From the NCBI GenBank assembly GCA_001915385.1, contig MNQK01000035.1, positions 117,124 to 181,123 of the forward strand: 64,000 nt of DNA, written 5' to 3'. The notes under the pieces were generated by a model that was not told the origin of the DNA, made no database searches, and worked only from the letters and a program-made list of their open reading frames with translations. A program made the position numbers and the translations under genes. This document shows, one piece after another, positions 1-8,504 of the stretch (the first letter of the stretch is position 1; each line of letters begins with the position of its first letter). Origin of the DNA: Bacteroidales bacterium 52_46. GTDB lineage: Bacteria > Bacteroidota > Bacteroidia > Bacteroidales > Muribaculaceae.

Positions 1-3000
1 TGTTGAGTGTTACGGCCACACCGATGAGCGGCGCGAAACGCTCCGTGATGGCTACCGACGAAATGTTGTAGGGCGACGACGGTATCGGTTCGCCAGAAGT
101 CTCGTCGAGTATGAATCCGCGGTCGCCGTCGGCACCGACCCAGTTGAGGTACGATGAATAGTTGCCTACCGAATATGTGCACTGGTAGGCATGGCTCAGC
201 GTCACCGACTTGAAGAATTTGCGCAGGTTGAAGAAGTTGAGCAATCCGTCATACGTGATGCGCCAGTTTGGAAGCACGTGGGCGAACGACGGGAACGGGT
301 CCGTGTAAATCTTGTCGGGCGACTTGCCGGAATACGCCGCCACAAATGCCGGAATGAGCACGTCGGGCGATGTTGCCGCCACCGTACCCACCGCCGGGTC
401 GTAAGGTGCGCCTGCATGCGGACTGTCGCTCATGAAGCCCGTAGTGGGGTAGTGCAGGTTGCGGTACTGTCCCTCGACGCGCTGGCGCACAATCGGGATG
501 TAGCGCAGGAAATTGTTGAATGCCTCCGAATTGTATCCGTCGTCGGCCTTCGACCCGCGCAGTGCCGTTGCAAGCGCCCAGTGCGTCTTAGTGTACGAGC
601 CGGAGCGCGAAATCGGCATGTCGGCATACATGAACTGTATCTGGTTCGTACGTGAGTCCGTGCGGTTGAAAGTCAGCTGTATCTTCAGGCTCTTTATAGG
701 CTCGAGGCTTACCTCGATGTTCATTTCGTTGGCGTTCGACCACAGTGCCGGCGACGTCTGCCCAATGTCGGTAAGCAGCCAGCCGCGTTCCTTGGCCTTG
801 TCGATATAGCTCTCGTCGACGAATCCGAACGCGAAGTCGAGTCCCGGCGACATCGGTCCGTAGGAATTGGACTGCCCGAATATGTTGCCTATCTCCGGAC
901 GGAACAGCGGTATTGACAGCGTCGACGTTTTCTTCCACCTTATCGAGATATTGCGCGGCGACATCACGAAGCGTGTGGTATGGTCTGCTATCTGGCGCCA
1001 TACCGGCAACTGCTCTTTAAGCAGTTCGTCTATCACGAAATTGATGGTCGAGTCGGAGCGGGTGAGCACCTCTATGCTGTTTGCGTCAACCACACGCGTC
1101 TTGACCGGGAACTTGCGGCCGCTCTGCGTCGTGGCTGTTACCTTCACTTTCGTCGTACGCAGGTTGTGCTTGATGGTTATGCTTGTGTCGGGGCGAAGGT
1201 TGTAGGTGCGCTCGAAATGCTTCGGCTCGCGCTTTTTCTGATTGTTGCGTGCCGATGAGAAGCGTTTGTCCACATCCTTGATGTAGGGTATCTTCTTGTA
1301 GAGCGTCTCGAGGTTGAGGCGGCCGTCGATGCTCCACGACGACTGGTTGGCTATCGTGTTGCCTATGCTGATGTCGTCGATAGTGGCGCCGCGGTCCCAG
1401 CGGTAGGTCGAGTTGTAGGTGGTCGACGCATTGATGAAGTCGAGCACGGGGATGCGGTTGAAAGGCGCCTTGTACGATGCCGTGAACGACTGGTTGTAGC
1501 TCCACGGCGTACCCATCGATAGGATGCTTTGCCACACCGTGTCTTTCCACTCTTTGTACCGATCGGGGAACAGCTTGCGGTTGACCGCGCCGGTGGTCTC
1601 CTCGATGCGTGCCGATGTGTTCGACGTGAACGACAGGTTGATCGATTTGGTCAGATTCCATGTCAGGTTGAACTGCCGGTCCCAGAGGAAATTCTTGCTT
1701 ACCGACACCGGAAGCTGGAACATCACGTCGGTCTCCGAGCGGGTCTGCTGCTCGTAGTAGTAACGCGACATCGTGGTGAGGAATGATATTGAAGTCGGCA
1801 GGTAATTCAGTTCCCAGTCCTTGATGAACTTCAGGTTCTTGTTCTTGCTCTTTATAAGCGAGCTGAAAGGCTTCAGACCCTTTATCATTGGCGAATACGA
1901 ATATTGCAGCGAGCCGCGGTAGTCGTTGGTGTTCTCGTATTCGGTGGTCGGGTCTACCTTCGACTGCTTGTTGAATGAGAAGTTGAAAGTAAAGTTGGCG
2001 GGATCCCACGGCATCGGAGTGTCATGCTGTATGTCAAACTTCAGTCCCGATACCGAGAAGTTCTGTACCGTCGTACGCTCGATGGCGAACGCGTTGATTG
2101 AGTCGCGCGCATGCTTGTCGGGCGCGTCGTCGAGCGCGTCCTTGAGCAGCACGTCCTGGTCGAGTGGATTGTATTTCGGCGATGTCTTCTCCTTGCTGAC
2201 CGAATAGAATATCGGCGCCCTGAGCTTGGCGGCTTCCGGCAGGAACCGGCCCAGGTCGCCCTGCACGGCGAAATTATACTGTTCGTAGTCGTCCATGCGG
2301 CGCGAGTTGAGCGACTGGTCCACTCCGCCGAAACCGGCCGTCTCTATGTGTGCGCCGAAATTGAGTGTGGCGATGTCGCTCACGCCTAAGTTGACGTTGG
2401 CCTTTGCCGCCCAGCCGCCCTCCTGGTTGAAGTCGGTCACCTTAAGCTCGTTGACCCACACGATGCCGTCTTTGCGAGTCGACGAGTTGTTGCGCACGCC
2501 AACGAGAAGCACCCTTATGTCGCTCAGCGACGGATTGCCCATCACGGCTATGCGGTTGCGCTCGTTGTCAGGGTCGCGGCCTGTGTAGAGTGTGGCGTAG
2601 CCAACATTGCTTCCCGCCTCGGCCTTTGCGCGGTTACGCTCCTTCTTGAGGTTGACGAACGCCTGCAGGTCGATGTCGAGGAAATTCTCGCGCGGCCACA
2701 CCTTGAAGCGGTCTGAGTTGAGGTCGTTGTTATATTTTCCAGCCGGAGTGAGTGTCAGCGGTATCTCGTACTCGTAGAAGTTGTTCTTGACGTCGGTGCC
2801 GAGGCGCACGATGAGGGCAAGGTCGCCGTCGCGCAGGTTGGTCACGTCGTCGATGAGGCTTTCGGCATGCACCCACATCTGCAGGCGCTTGTAGTTGCGC
2901 AGGTCATGCTGCGTGTTGCGGTATATGGCGCGTGCGTCGCCGGCGTCGAGGTCGGTCACCTTGAGCGATATCGACTGCTCGTTGAGCTGCGTTATCTGCG

Positions 3001-6000
3001 ACTGGCCCGGGTCGACGGCTCGCGACACTCCCGGAGGAAGCACATAGTTGACCGGTTCTCTCGATGCGTTCTCCTCGATGTTCACTACCGATACGTCAAG
3101 CTCACCTTCGGCGGGGGTATCACCGCGGCTGTTGAGGTTGAAGTCATAGTTGCGCCATTCGCCGCGCACGAGTTCGAGTGTGGCGAAACGCAGGTGGGTC
3201 GTGGCCTTGAAGCCGGTCATGAACATACGTGCGAAACGTATCGACGAGAAGTCCTTGATTGTGCCTACAATCTTCTCGTAGTCGCTCAATGGTATCTTGA
3301 ACTGGTACCACTCCACGGTGGCGTCCTGGCCGTCGCGTGTCGGCACGAGCGACACCTGTTTGTCCGTGATATAGTTCTTGCCTACGACAAGGTCCTCGGG
3401 GCGTATCGACACCTTGTACTGGAAGTAGCGCTCATACTCGTTGAGGGTGTTGTCCTGGTTGATATCCTCCACGTCAGGCACTGCGCGCGACGACTGGTAG
3501 AGCGGTTCCGACACGTCGTCGGGCGAGAGCGAGTTGCCCTCCACGCCGTTGTATCGCTTGTAGCGTTCGAGCACCGACAGGCGTTCCTCGTCATAGTCAT
3601 ACCCGCGGAAGAAGTGGTAGTTGTCGCCGGCGGGGTCGTTGAACGGTGAGAATTTGTCCTGTACCATACGCTCGTAGGCCGCGGGCGACAGGCGGTTCTG
3701 CAGTTCGCCGAGATAGTCTTTATACGACGGGAACTCGAACTCGTGGTCGTTTTTCAGTCCGTCGAGACCCACGTCCTGCACCGCGCGCGAACCGGTGTTG
3801 TTGTCAAACGAGTATGTCAGCGAATTTTGCGTCGACACGTTACCCCACACCGTCTGCGTCAGGAACTGGTCGTTGCCGTCGTAGGGTATGCCGTTCTCGT
3901 ATGATTTCAGACCGTCCTTGAGTATATCTTCCGATATTTCGCCGAAGTTGATGTAGAGGTCGCCACCCTCGAGGTTGGGATTCTCGGGGTCGAGGAACGG
4001 GTTCATCATCCAGAACTGCACGTACTCGATGTTCGACTGCTCGAAGTTGGTGTTGTCCATCTTGCGCATGATGCCGCCCCAGCGTTTCTCGGGGTTGAGC
4101 AGATAGCCCTCGGAGTCGATGTTGGTGGCATCGAGGTTGTACGGTCCGCGTTCGTTGGGGTAGAACGACAGGTTGAGGGTCTGTATGAGGTTTGACTCGC
4201 CGTAGCTCAGTTCGCGGCCCGGGAATATCTCGCGCGAGGTCACTTCGCGCACGTAGGGGTTTGACAGCTGCTTGAGGTCGGCCTTGATGTAGCCGGGACA
4301 CAGCGACGAGTTGCGGTCGGTGAACATTCGGTCGATTGTGTACCAGTTGAGCAGCGCGCGGTTCTTGCCGTAGTCCACGTTGTTGCTAAGTCCGGCTTCG
4401 GGAAACAGCGCGTCGGCCGACGGGTCGTAAGGCGTCGAGGCGAGGAACCATGCGTAGGGCGAACGCAGGTCTATGCCCATCTGCGCGTCCTCGAAGTCGT
4501 CGATGTACGACGACCCTTTGTTCGACCCGCTTTTCTGCTGGTGCGGCACAAGCTGGGCGTACTCCGCCGTCAGGCTTATGCGCGAGGGCGCCGTGGCATT
4601 GACCGTCGGTATTTTGTTGAGAAGGTTGGTGAGCCACATGAACTCGCTGTTGTAGGCCACGTTGACGCCCCACATCGAGTTGTTTATGACCTCATTGCCT
4701 ATGTTGACTTTCTCGGTAAGCGCCTTCTCCGAGAAGTGGAGCAGCGTGGCGCCTATGTTGAGGTTTTTGTTGAACTGGTACTGAAGGTCCAATCCCAGGA
4801 GTGTCTTGCGCTGCATCGAGAACAACGACTGGTTCTCGAGTGTCACCGATATGTTCTGTCCTGAGTCGATGATGCTCTGGTTGGTGATGGTCACGATACC
4901 CATCGAGTAGTCCACCGTATAGTCGGAGTTCTCGGTCAGTCTGACGCCTCCGGCCGTCACCACTACCGACCCGCGGGGCACATTCATGGCGTTCAGCCGT
5001 ATCTGCGACCCCGACGATGCCTGATATTCGCCGGTCATCACGAACTTGTTCTTGTCGGCGAACTGACGCGCCACCACAAGCGTGGAGTCGTACAGCTCCT
5101 TGTAAACATACTGCGCCGCTATCGCCGGATTGCCTATCTTTTTCTCAAGGTGTTCGCCGAACGGTTCCACTACCGGGAATATGACCTTACCCTGCGATGC
5201 CTGTATCGTGTAGCCCTCTATGAAGTCGAAAAATCCGTCGGGATTTGATTCCTGGTTGGTGTCGAGGCGGTCGAGGTTCATCACCTGCAGCAGCGACTGG
5301 TTGTTGAGGCCTGCCACCGGCAGATAGTTGATGAGCGTTCCCGTCGTGTCGCTCAGATACTTGATGTTAAGGCGGAAATTGTTTTTCTGCACCTGATATG
5401 CCCCGAGCGAGTACACGTTTTTCATCATCAGTCGCCATATAGGCTGGCGCGTGTCGATGGTGGTCGATTTCAGCATCTTCACGTAGAGCGAGCTGTTGGT
5501 CGTGGTGATGTCCGACGAAAATTCGCCTACCTGATATACGCGGCCGTTGTAGGTATATTCGAATGCCACGCCGAGCACCTCGTCGGAGTTGAGTGCCGAG
5601 CGGAGCGATATGTATCCGAGCGTGGTATTGAGCGTGTACTCCGACGACGTGAGCAGTCGTGCGCTCTCCACCTTCTCATAGTCCTTGCCACCCTCTATGC
5701 CGTAGGCGCGCAGAGGTTCGAGCGCCTGCGTCACGGTGTTGATGTTGCGGGCGTCGGGATATTCGTTCTTGATTACGCTGAGCAGGTTGTTTGACGAGTT
5801 GGCCGGATTGGGCAGCGACGGGTCCGGTTGCCAGTAATTGCTGGTAAGGTAGTCCGACTCGCCGAGGTCGGCGAAAGCCACGAGGTTGCGCGACTCGTTG
5901 TAGTTGCCGCTCTTGTTGGTCACCCACACCTCGATGCGAGTTATCTGCACGCCCGACATCACCATCGGCAGTCGTGCTGCAAACTTGTCGTAATTGTGGT

Positions 6001-7027
6001 AGAAATACTGCGAGAGGAAGAAGTGGCGGTTCTGGTCGTATTCGTCGGCGTTGAACTGGAATTTGGTCGTCTGCGCGCCACCTTTGGTGTTGACGGTCTT
6101 TGACTCCGAATTCTGCTGCGACACGAGTGCCGTGGCCGTCAGTTTGCCGAACTGCAGTGTGGTCTTCAATCCGAAAAGTGCCGTGCTTCCGCGTATGAGC
6201 GACGACCCCGTAGTCATCGACACGTTACCCGCCTCGATGCTCTTGACTATATCGTCCTCCTGACCTTCGTAGGCCAGTTTGAGGTTCTTTGAGTCGAAAT
6301 CGAATGTAGCATCGGTGTTGTAGGTCATGTTGAATTTCAGCCTGTCGCCCACCGAAGCCGCTATCGTGGCCTGTATCTTCTGGTCGAAGTCGAAATATGT
6401 CTTGCGTCTTGATGTCACCGACAGCGACGGGTTGTCTGTCTTGTTGGAGTTGATGCCCATCTTCAGCTGTATCGAACCGGTGGTCTTGAGTTGCACGCCG
6501 CCCGGTCCGAATATCTTCTCCAGCGGTCCTAAGGCGAAATTCATGTCGAGGATGTTGAACGGCTCCTTGTCCTTCTGCTCGAATATCTCGCTGTTGCGCT
6601 GACGGTAATATTCCTCCATCGACTTGCGCAGCTGCCAGTTGTTATACTGCTTCTCCGAGAGCATGAACGGTGTGGCAATCTCGTGGTCGCCCACTTTCGT
6701 GCGCACCACGTATATCCCTGTTGCAGGGTCAAATTCGGCCACGGTCTTGATATTCGACGGCGTCGAGAGGTCCATCGCCATTTCATCCTCCATAAGGTCC
6801 TCGTAGCGCTCCGGTACGGTCTGCTGCACCGGGAAAGGCATCATTATCGTATCGGCAGGATTTGACGGAACGGGCACCACCGTATATGGCAAAGCCGGCG
6901 CACTGACTCCCGTAGGGGAGATGCGCTGAGCCTTGACAGCTACGGCCGCCATAATCAACAGTACAGCCGCCAATAGTGCGGCTCCCCGTTTCTTATATTT
7001 TGAATTCCGTCTTTCCGATTGCCTCAT
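1..7027 (-). CDS. sprA: SprA/Sov, giant type IX secretion outer-membrane translocon protein (3' end outside window)
   Basis: Read on the minus strand from ATG at 7027-7025, an open frame continues to the window edge: 2342 residues are visible and the stop lies outside. SprA proteins are about 2400-2500 residues, so only the tail is missing. Residues 1-33 are a signal peptide with a basic start and a hydrophobic core (AALLAAVLLIMAAVAV). The early part carries segments I recognise as SprA, such as FNMTYNTDATFDFDSKNLK, KLAYEGQEDDIVKSIEAGNV and SLIRGSTALFGLKTTLQFG; the last visible residues, ITERFAPLIGVAVTL, also fit the family C-terminus. SprA is known as the very large beta-barrel conduit of the T9SS, which exports proteins with a C-terminal secretion signal. 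It follows ruvA, an arrangement I recall from other Bacteroidetes. The leader between them contains a 9-base tandem array. No other T9SS gene is in the window. Confidence 0.95.
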   Translation of the reverse strand, partial: MRQSERRNSKYKKRGAALLAAVLLIMAAVAVKAQRISPTGVSAPALPYTVVPVPSNPADTIMMPFPVQQTVPERYEDLMEDEMAMDLSTPSNIKTVAEFDPATGIYVVRTKVGDHEIATPFMLSEKQYNNWQLRKSMEEYYRQRNSEIFEQKDKEPFNILDMNFALGPLEKIFGPGGVQLKTTGSIQLKMGINSNKTDNPSLSVTSRRKTYFDFDQKIQATIAASVGDRLKFNMTYNTDATFDFDSKNLKLAYEGQEDDIVKSIEAGNVSMTTGSSLIRGSTALFGLKTTLQFGKLTATALVSQQNSESKTVNTKGGAQTTKFQFNADEYDQNRHFFLSQYFYHNYDKFAARLPMVMSGVQITRIEVWVTNKSGNYNESRNLVAFADLGESDYLTSNYWQPDPSLPNPANSSNNLLSVIKNEYPDARNINTVTQALEPLRAYGIEGGKDYEKVESARLLTSSEYTLNTTLGYISLRSALNSDEVLGVAFEYTYNGRVYQVGEFSSDITTTNSSLYVKMLKSTTIDTRQPIWRLMMKNVYSLGAYQVQKNNFRLNIKYLSDTTGTLINYLPVAGLNNQSLLQVMNLDRLDTNQESNPDGFFDFIEGYTIQASQGKVIFPVVEPFGEHLEKKIGNPAIAAQYVYKELYDSTLVVARQFADKNKFVMTGEYQASSGSQIRLNAMNVPRGSVVVTAGGVRLTENSDYTVDYSMGIVTITNQSIIDSGQNISVTLENQSLFSMQRKTLLGLDLQYQFNKNLNIGATLLHFSEKALTEKVNIGNEVINNSMWGVNVAYNSEFMWLTNLLNKIPTVNATAPSRISLTAEYAQLVPHQQKSGSNKGSSYIDDFEDAQMGIDLRSPYAWFLASTPYDPSADALFPEAGLSNNVDYGKNRALLNWYTIDRMFTDRNSSLCPGYIKADLKQLSNPYVREVTSREIFPGRELSYGESNLIQTLNLSFYPNERGPYNLDATNIDSEGYLLNPEKRWGGIMRKMDNTNFEQSNIEYVQFWMMNPFLDPENPNLEGGDLYINFGEISEDILKDGLKSYENGIPYDGNDQFLTQTVWGNVSTQNSLTYSFDNNTGSRAVQDVGLDGLKNDHEFEFPSYKDYLGELQNRLSPAAYERMVQDKFSPFNDPAGDNYHFFRGYDYDEERLSVLERYKRYNGVEGNSLSPDDVSEPLYQSSRAVPDVEDINQDNTLNEYERYFQYKVSIRPEDLVVGKNYITDKQVSLVPTRDGQDATVEWYQFKIPLSDYEKIVGTIKDFSSIRFARMFMTGFKATTHLRFATLELVRGEWRNYDFNLNSRGDTPAEGELDVSVVNIEENASREPVNYVLPPGVSRAVDPGQSQITQLNEQSISLKVTDLDAGDARAIYRNTQHDLRNYKRLQMWVHAESLIDDVTNLRDGDLALIVRLGTDVKNNFYEYEIPLTLTPAGKYNNDLNSDRFKVWPRENFLDIDLQAFVNLKKERNRAKAEAGSNVGYATLYTGRDPDNERNRIAVMGNPSLSDIRVLLVGVRNNSSTRKDGIVWVNELKVTDFNQEGGWAAKANVNLGVSDIATLNFGAHIETAGFGGVDQSLNSRRMDDYEQYNFAVQGDLGRFLPEAAKLRAPIFYSVSKEKTSPKYNPLDQDVLLKDALDDAPDKHARDSINAFAIERTTVQNFSVSGLKFDIQHDTPMPWDPANFTFNFSFNKQSKVDPTTEYENTNDYRGSLQYSYSPMIKGLKPFSSLIKSKNKNLKFIKDWELNYLPTSISFLTTMSRYYYEQQTRSETDVMFQLPVSVSKNFLWDRQFNLTWNLTKSINLSFTSNTSARIEETTGAVNRKLFPDRYKEWKDTVWQSILSMGTPWSYNQSFTASYKAPFNRIPVLDFINASTTYNSTYRWDRGATIDDISIGNTIANQSSWSIDGRLNLETLYKKIPYIKDVDKRFSSARNNQKKREPKHFERTYNLRPDTSITIKHNLRTTKVKVTATTQSGRKFPVKTRVVDANSIEVLTRSDSTINFVIDELLKEQLPVWRQIADHTTRFVMSPRNISIRWKKTSTLSIPLFRPEIGNIFGQSNSYGPMSPGLDFAFGFVDESYIDKAKERGWLLTDIGQTSPALWSNANEMNIEVSLEPIKSLKIQLTFNRTDSRTNQIQFMYADMPISRSGSYTKTHWALATALRGSKADDGYNSEAFNNFLRYIPIVRQRVEGQYRNLHYPTTGFMSDSPHAGAPYDPAVGTVAATSPDVLIPAFVAAYSGKSPDKIYTDPFPSFAHVLPNWRITYDGLLNFFNLRKFFKSVTLSHAYQCTYSVGNYSSYLNWVGADGDRGFILDETSGEPIPSSPYNISSVAITERFAPLIGVAVTLN

Positions 7028-7082
7028 TGGTCTGATAAACGACTACACCTTCCTTCCCCAAAACCACCAATCACTTATAAAT

Positions 7083-7136
7083 CACATAAATCACATAAGT
7101 CACATAAATTACATAAATCACATAAATCACATAAAT
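7083..7136. repeat. 9-base tandem array, unit CACATAAAT (6 copies), in the sprA leader
   Basis: Six consecutive 9-mers match CACATAAAT with at most one change each (CACATAAGT and TACATAAAT occur). A longer variant precedes them at 7072-7082. The array starts 56 nt upstream of the sprA start codon, between ruvA and sprA. A second AT-rich stretch with repeated ATGAATT follows at about 7151-7230. Function is unknown; the period matches the other arrays in this window. Confidence 0.85.
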
Positions 7137-7232
7137 TCAATATAATACATCATGAATTACATAAAAAATCCGCATATCATCAACTCAATTATGAATTATG
7201 CATTATGAATTATGAATTGTCTTAATTATGAA

Positions 7233-7814
7233 TTACATAAGTGTCAGTGCTTTCTTTATAGCGGCCTCCACTTTCAATGACGGCTCGGCGTTGTAAATCT
7301 TTGTAAGCACCTTGTGAGCCGCCTGACGTGGAAAGCCGAGCATCACCATTGCAGCCAGAGCTTCGTCGAAGTCCGCGCTCGTGGCCGCCGGCTGTATTAA
7401 TAACGTAGAGTCAGTCGGTTTTATTTTATCCTTGAGGTCTACAATTATTCTTTCGGCCGTTTTTGCCCCGATGCCCTTCACTCCTTTGAGCCGGCGCACG
7501 TCGCCCGACATGATGACCTGCTCGAGTTCAAGCGTTGGAATCGACGACAATATCATGCGCGCCGTGTTCGACCCGACGCCCGACACTCCGATAAGCAGTC
7601 GGAACAATACGCGTTCGCTCTCCTCGAGAAATCCGAAATACACCCATGCATCCTCGCGTATCACCTCGTGGATAAGCAGTTTTGCCTCCTCCTTCCCCTC
7701 GAGTGCCGTAAAGCAAGGCAACGTTATGTTGATGCCGTAGCCCACCCCCGCTGTCTCGATGACAACGTAAGTAGGTGTAAGCTCCGTCACCTTTCCCTTG
7801 ATATACTCAATCAT
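7233..7814 (-). CDS. ruvA: Holliday junction branch migration protein RuvA
   Basis: This 193-residue protein has the normal RuvA length. It holds the N-terminal OB-fold domain (MIEYIKGKVTEL, then GVGYGINITLP), the helix-hairpin-helix region (LLIGVSGVGSNTARMILSS and LKGVKGIGAKTAERIIVDL), and after a linker the C-terminal RuvB-binding helices (FDEALAAMVMLGFPRQAAHK). RuvA tetramers bind four-way junctions and load the RuvB motor during recombinational repair. The start ATG at 7814 is the first in frame and gives the family's usual beginning. It lies upstream of sprA on the same strand, about 205 nt away, and downstream of bcp. Confidence 0.97.
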   Translation of the reverse strand: MIEYIKGKVTELTPTYVVIETAGVGYGINITLPCFTALEGKEEAKLLIHEVIREDAWVYFGFLEESERVLFRLLIGVSGVGSNTARMILSSIPTLELEQVIMSGDVRRLKGVKGIGAKTAERIIVDLKDKIKPTDSTLLIQPAATSADFDEALAAMVMLGFPRQAAHKVLTKIYNAEPSLKVEAAIKKALTLM

Positions 7815-7867
7815 ATCTCTCTATTTAAACTGATAACCGATATAGTAGCACACAGTAGCCGCGACAA

Positions 7868-7893
7868 GTAGTCGCCGCGGTTTTTAACCGCGG
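7868..7893. repeat. Single REP element (GTAG plus CCGCGG palindrome)
   Basis: GTAG at 7868-7871 is followed, after TCG, by the palindrome CCGCGG-TTTTTAA-CCGCGG at 7875-7893. It lies between bcp and ruvA and belongs to the same family as the elements at 8.47, 19.3, 29.3 and 38.2 kb. Confidence 0.8.
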
Positions 7894-7928
7894 ACACCCC
7901 ATATCGCGGACATTCCATACAATGTGCG

Positions 7929-8387
7929 CTACTTTACGCGGGCGATAATCTGCTCGGCGTGCTCCTTGGTCTTTATCTGCTTCGGCAGGAATATGTCGGC
8001 GATGCGGCCCTCTTCGTCAATCAGATACGTGGTGCGGAGCGTACCCATCGTTTTTTTGCCGTACATATTCTTCTCGCCCCACGCGCCGAGCTGTTGCAGG
8101 AGCGTAGTGTCCGTATCGGCGATGAGAGGGAAATTAAGCTGATGCTTTTCGATGAATTTCTGATGAGAAGCGGCTGAATCCTTGCTGATACCCACTATCT
8201 CGTATCCTAAGGCACGCAGCTCGTCGCGATGGTCGCGCAGCGAGCATGCCTCGGCCGTGCAGCCCGAAGTATTGTCCTTTGGGTAAGTGTACAGAATGAA
8301 TTTCTTTCCGGCGAAATCGGTCGTGCGTATCTCCTTGCCGTCCTGGTCCTTGCCAAGCACTTCCGGCAACTTGTCTCCTATCTCCAT
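7929..8387 (-). CDS. bcp: Thiol peroxidase of the Bcp/PrxQ peroxiredoxin family
   Basis: This 152-residue cytoplasmic peroxiredoxin is the usual length for the BCP group. The start MEIGDKLPEVLGKDQDGK leads into a thioredoxin fold. The active site reads PKDNTSGCTAEACSLRD, with the peroxidatic cysteine at 43 and the resolving cysteine at 48, the spacing typical of the atypical 2-Cys PrxQ class. Family members reduce hydrogen peroxide and organic hydroperoxides using thioredoxin. The gene stands alone on the minus strand with a REP element on each side (7868-7893 and 8471-8493). No regulator is adjacent. The assignment is secure; the physiological substrate cannot be read from sequence. Confidence 0.95.
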   Translation of the reverse strand: MEIGDKLPEVLGKDQDGKEIRTTDFAGKKFILYTYPKDNTSGCTAEACSLRDHRDELRALGYEIVGISKDSAASHQKFIEKHQLNFPLIADTDTTLLQQLGAWGEKNMYGKKTMGTLRTTYLIDEEGRIADIFLPKQIKTKEHAEQIIARVK

Positions 8388-8470
8388 AATCTTTTATTTT
8401 AATATTGGTTGAAATCAAATCTCTTTTCCTTGGCAAAACACTGCGTTGTTCAACATTTCTTGTCGGGTTG

Positions 8471-8493
8471 GTAGCCGCGGTTTTTAAGCGCGG
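8471..8493. repeat. Degenerate single REP element
   Basis: GTAG (8471-8474) is followed directly by CCGCGG-TTTTTAA-GCGCGG, one base away from a perfect palindrome. It lies between the antiporter gene and bcp, in the same orientation as the copy at 7868. Confidence 0.75.
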
Positions 8494-8504
8494 AATGTGA
8501 TTTG

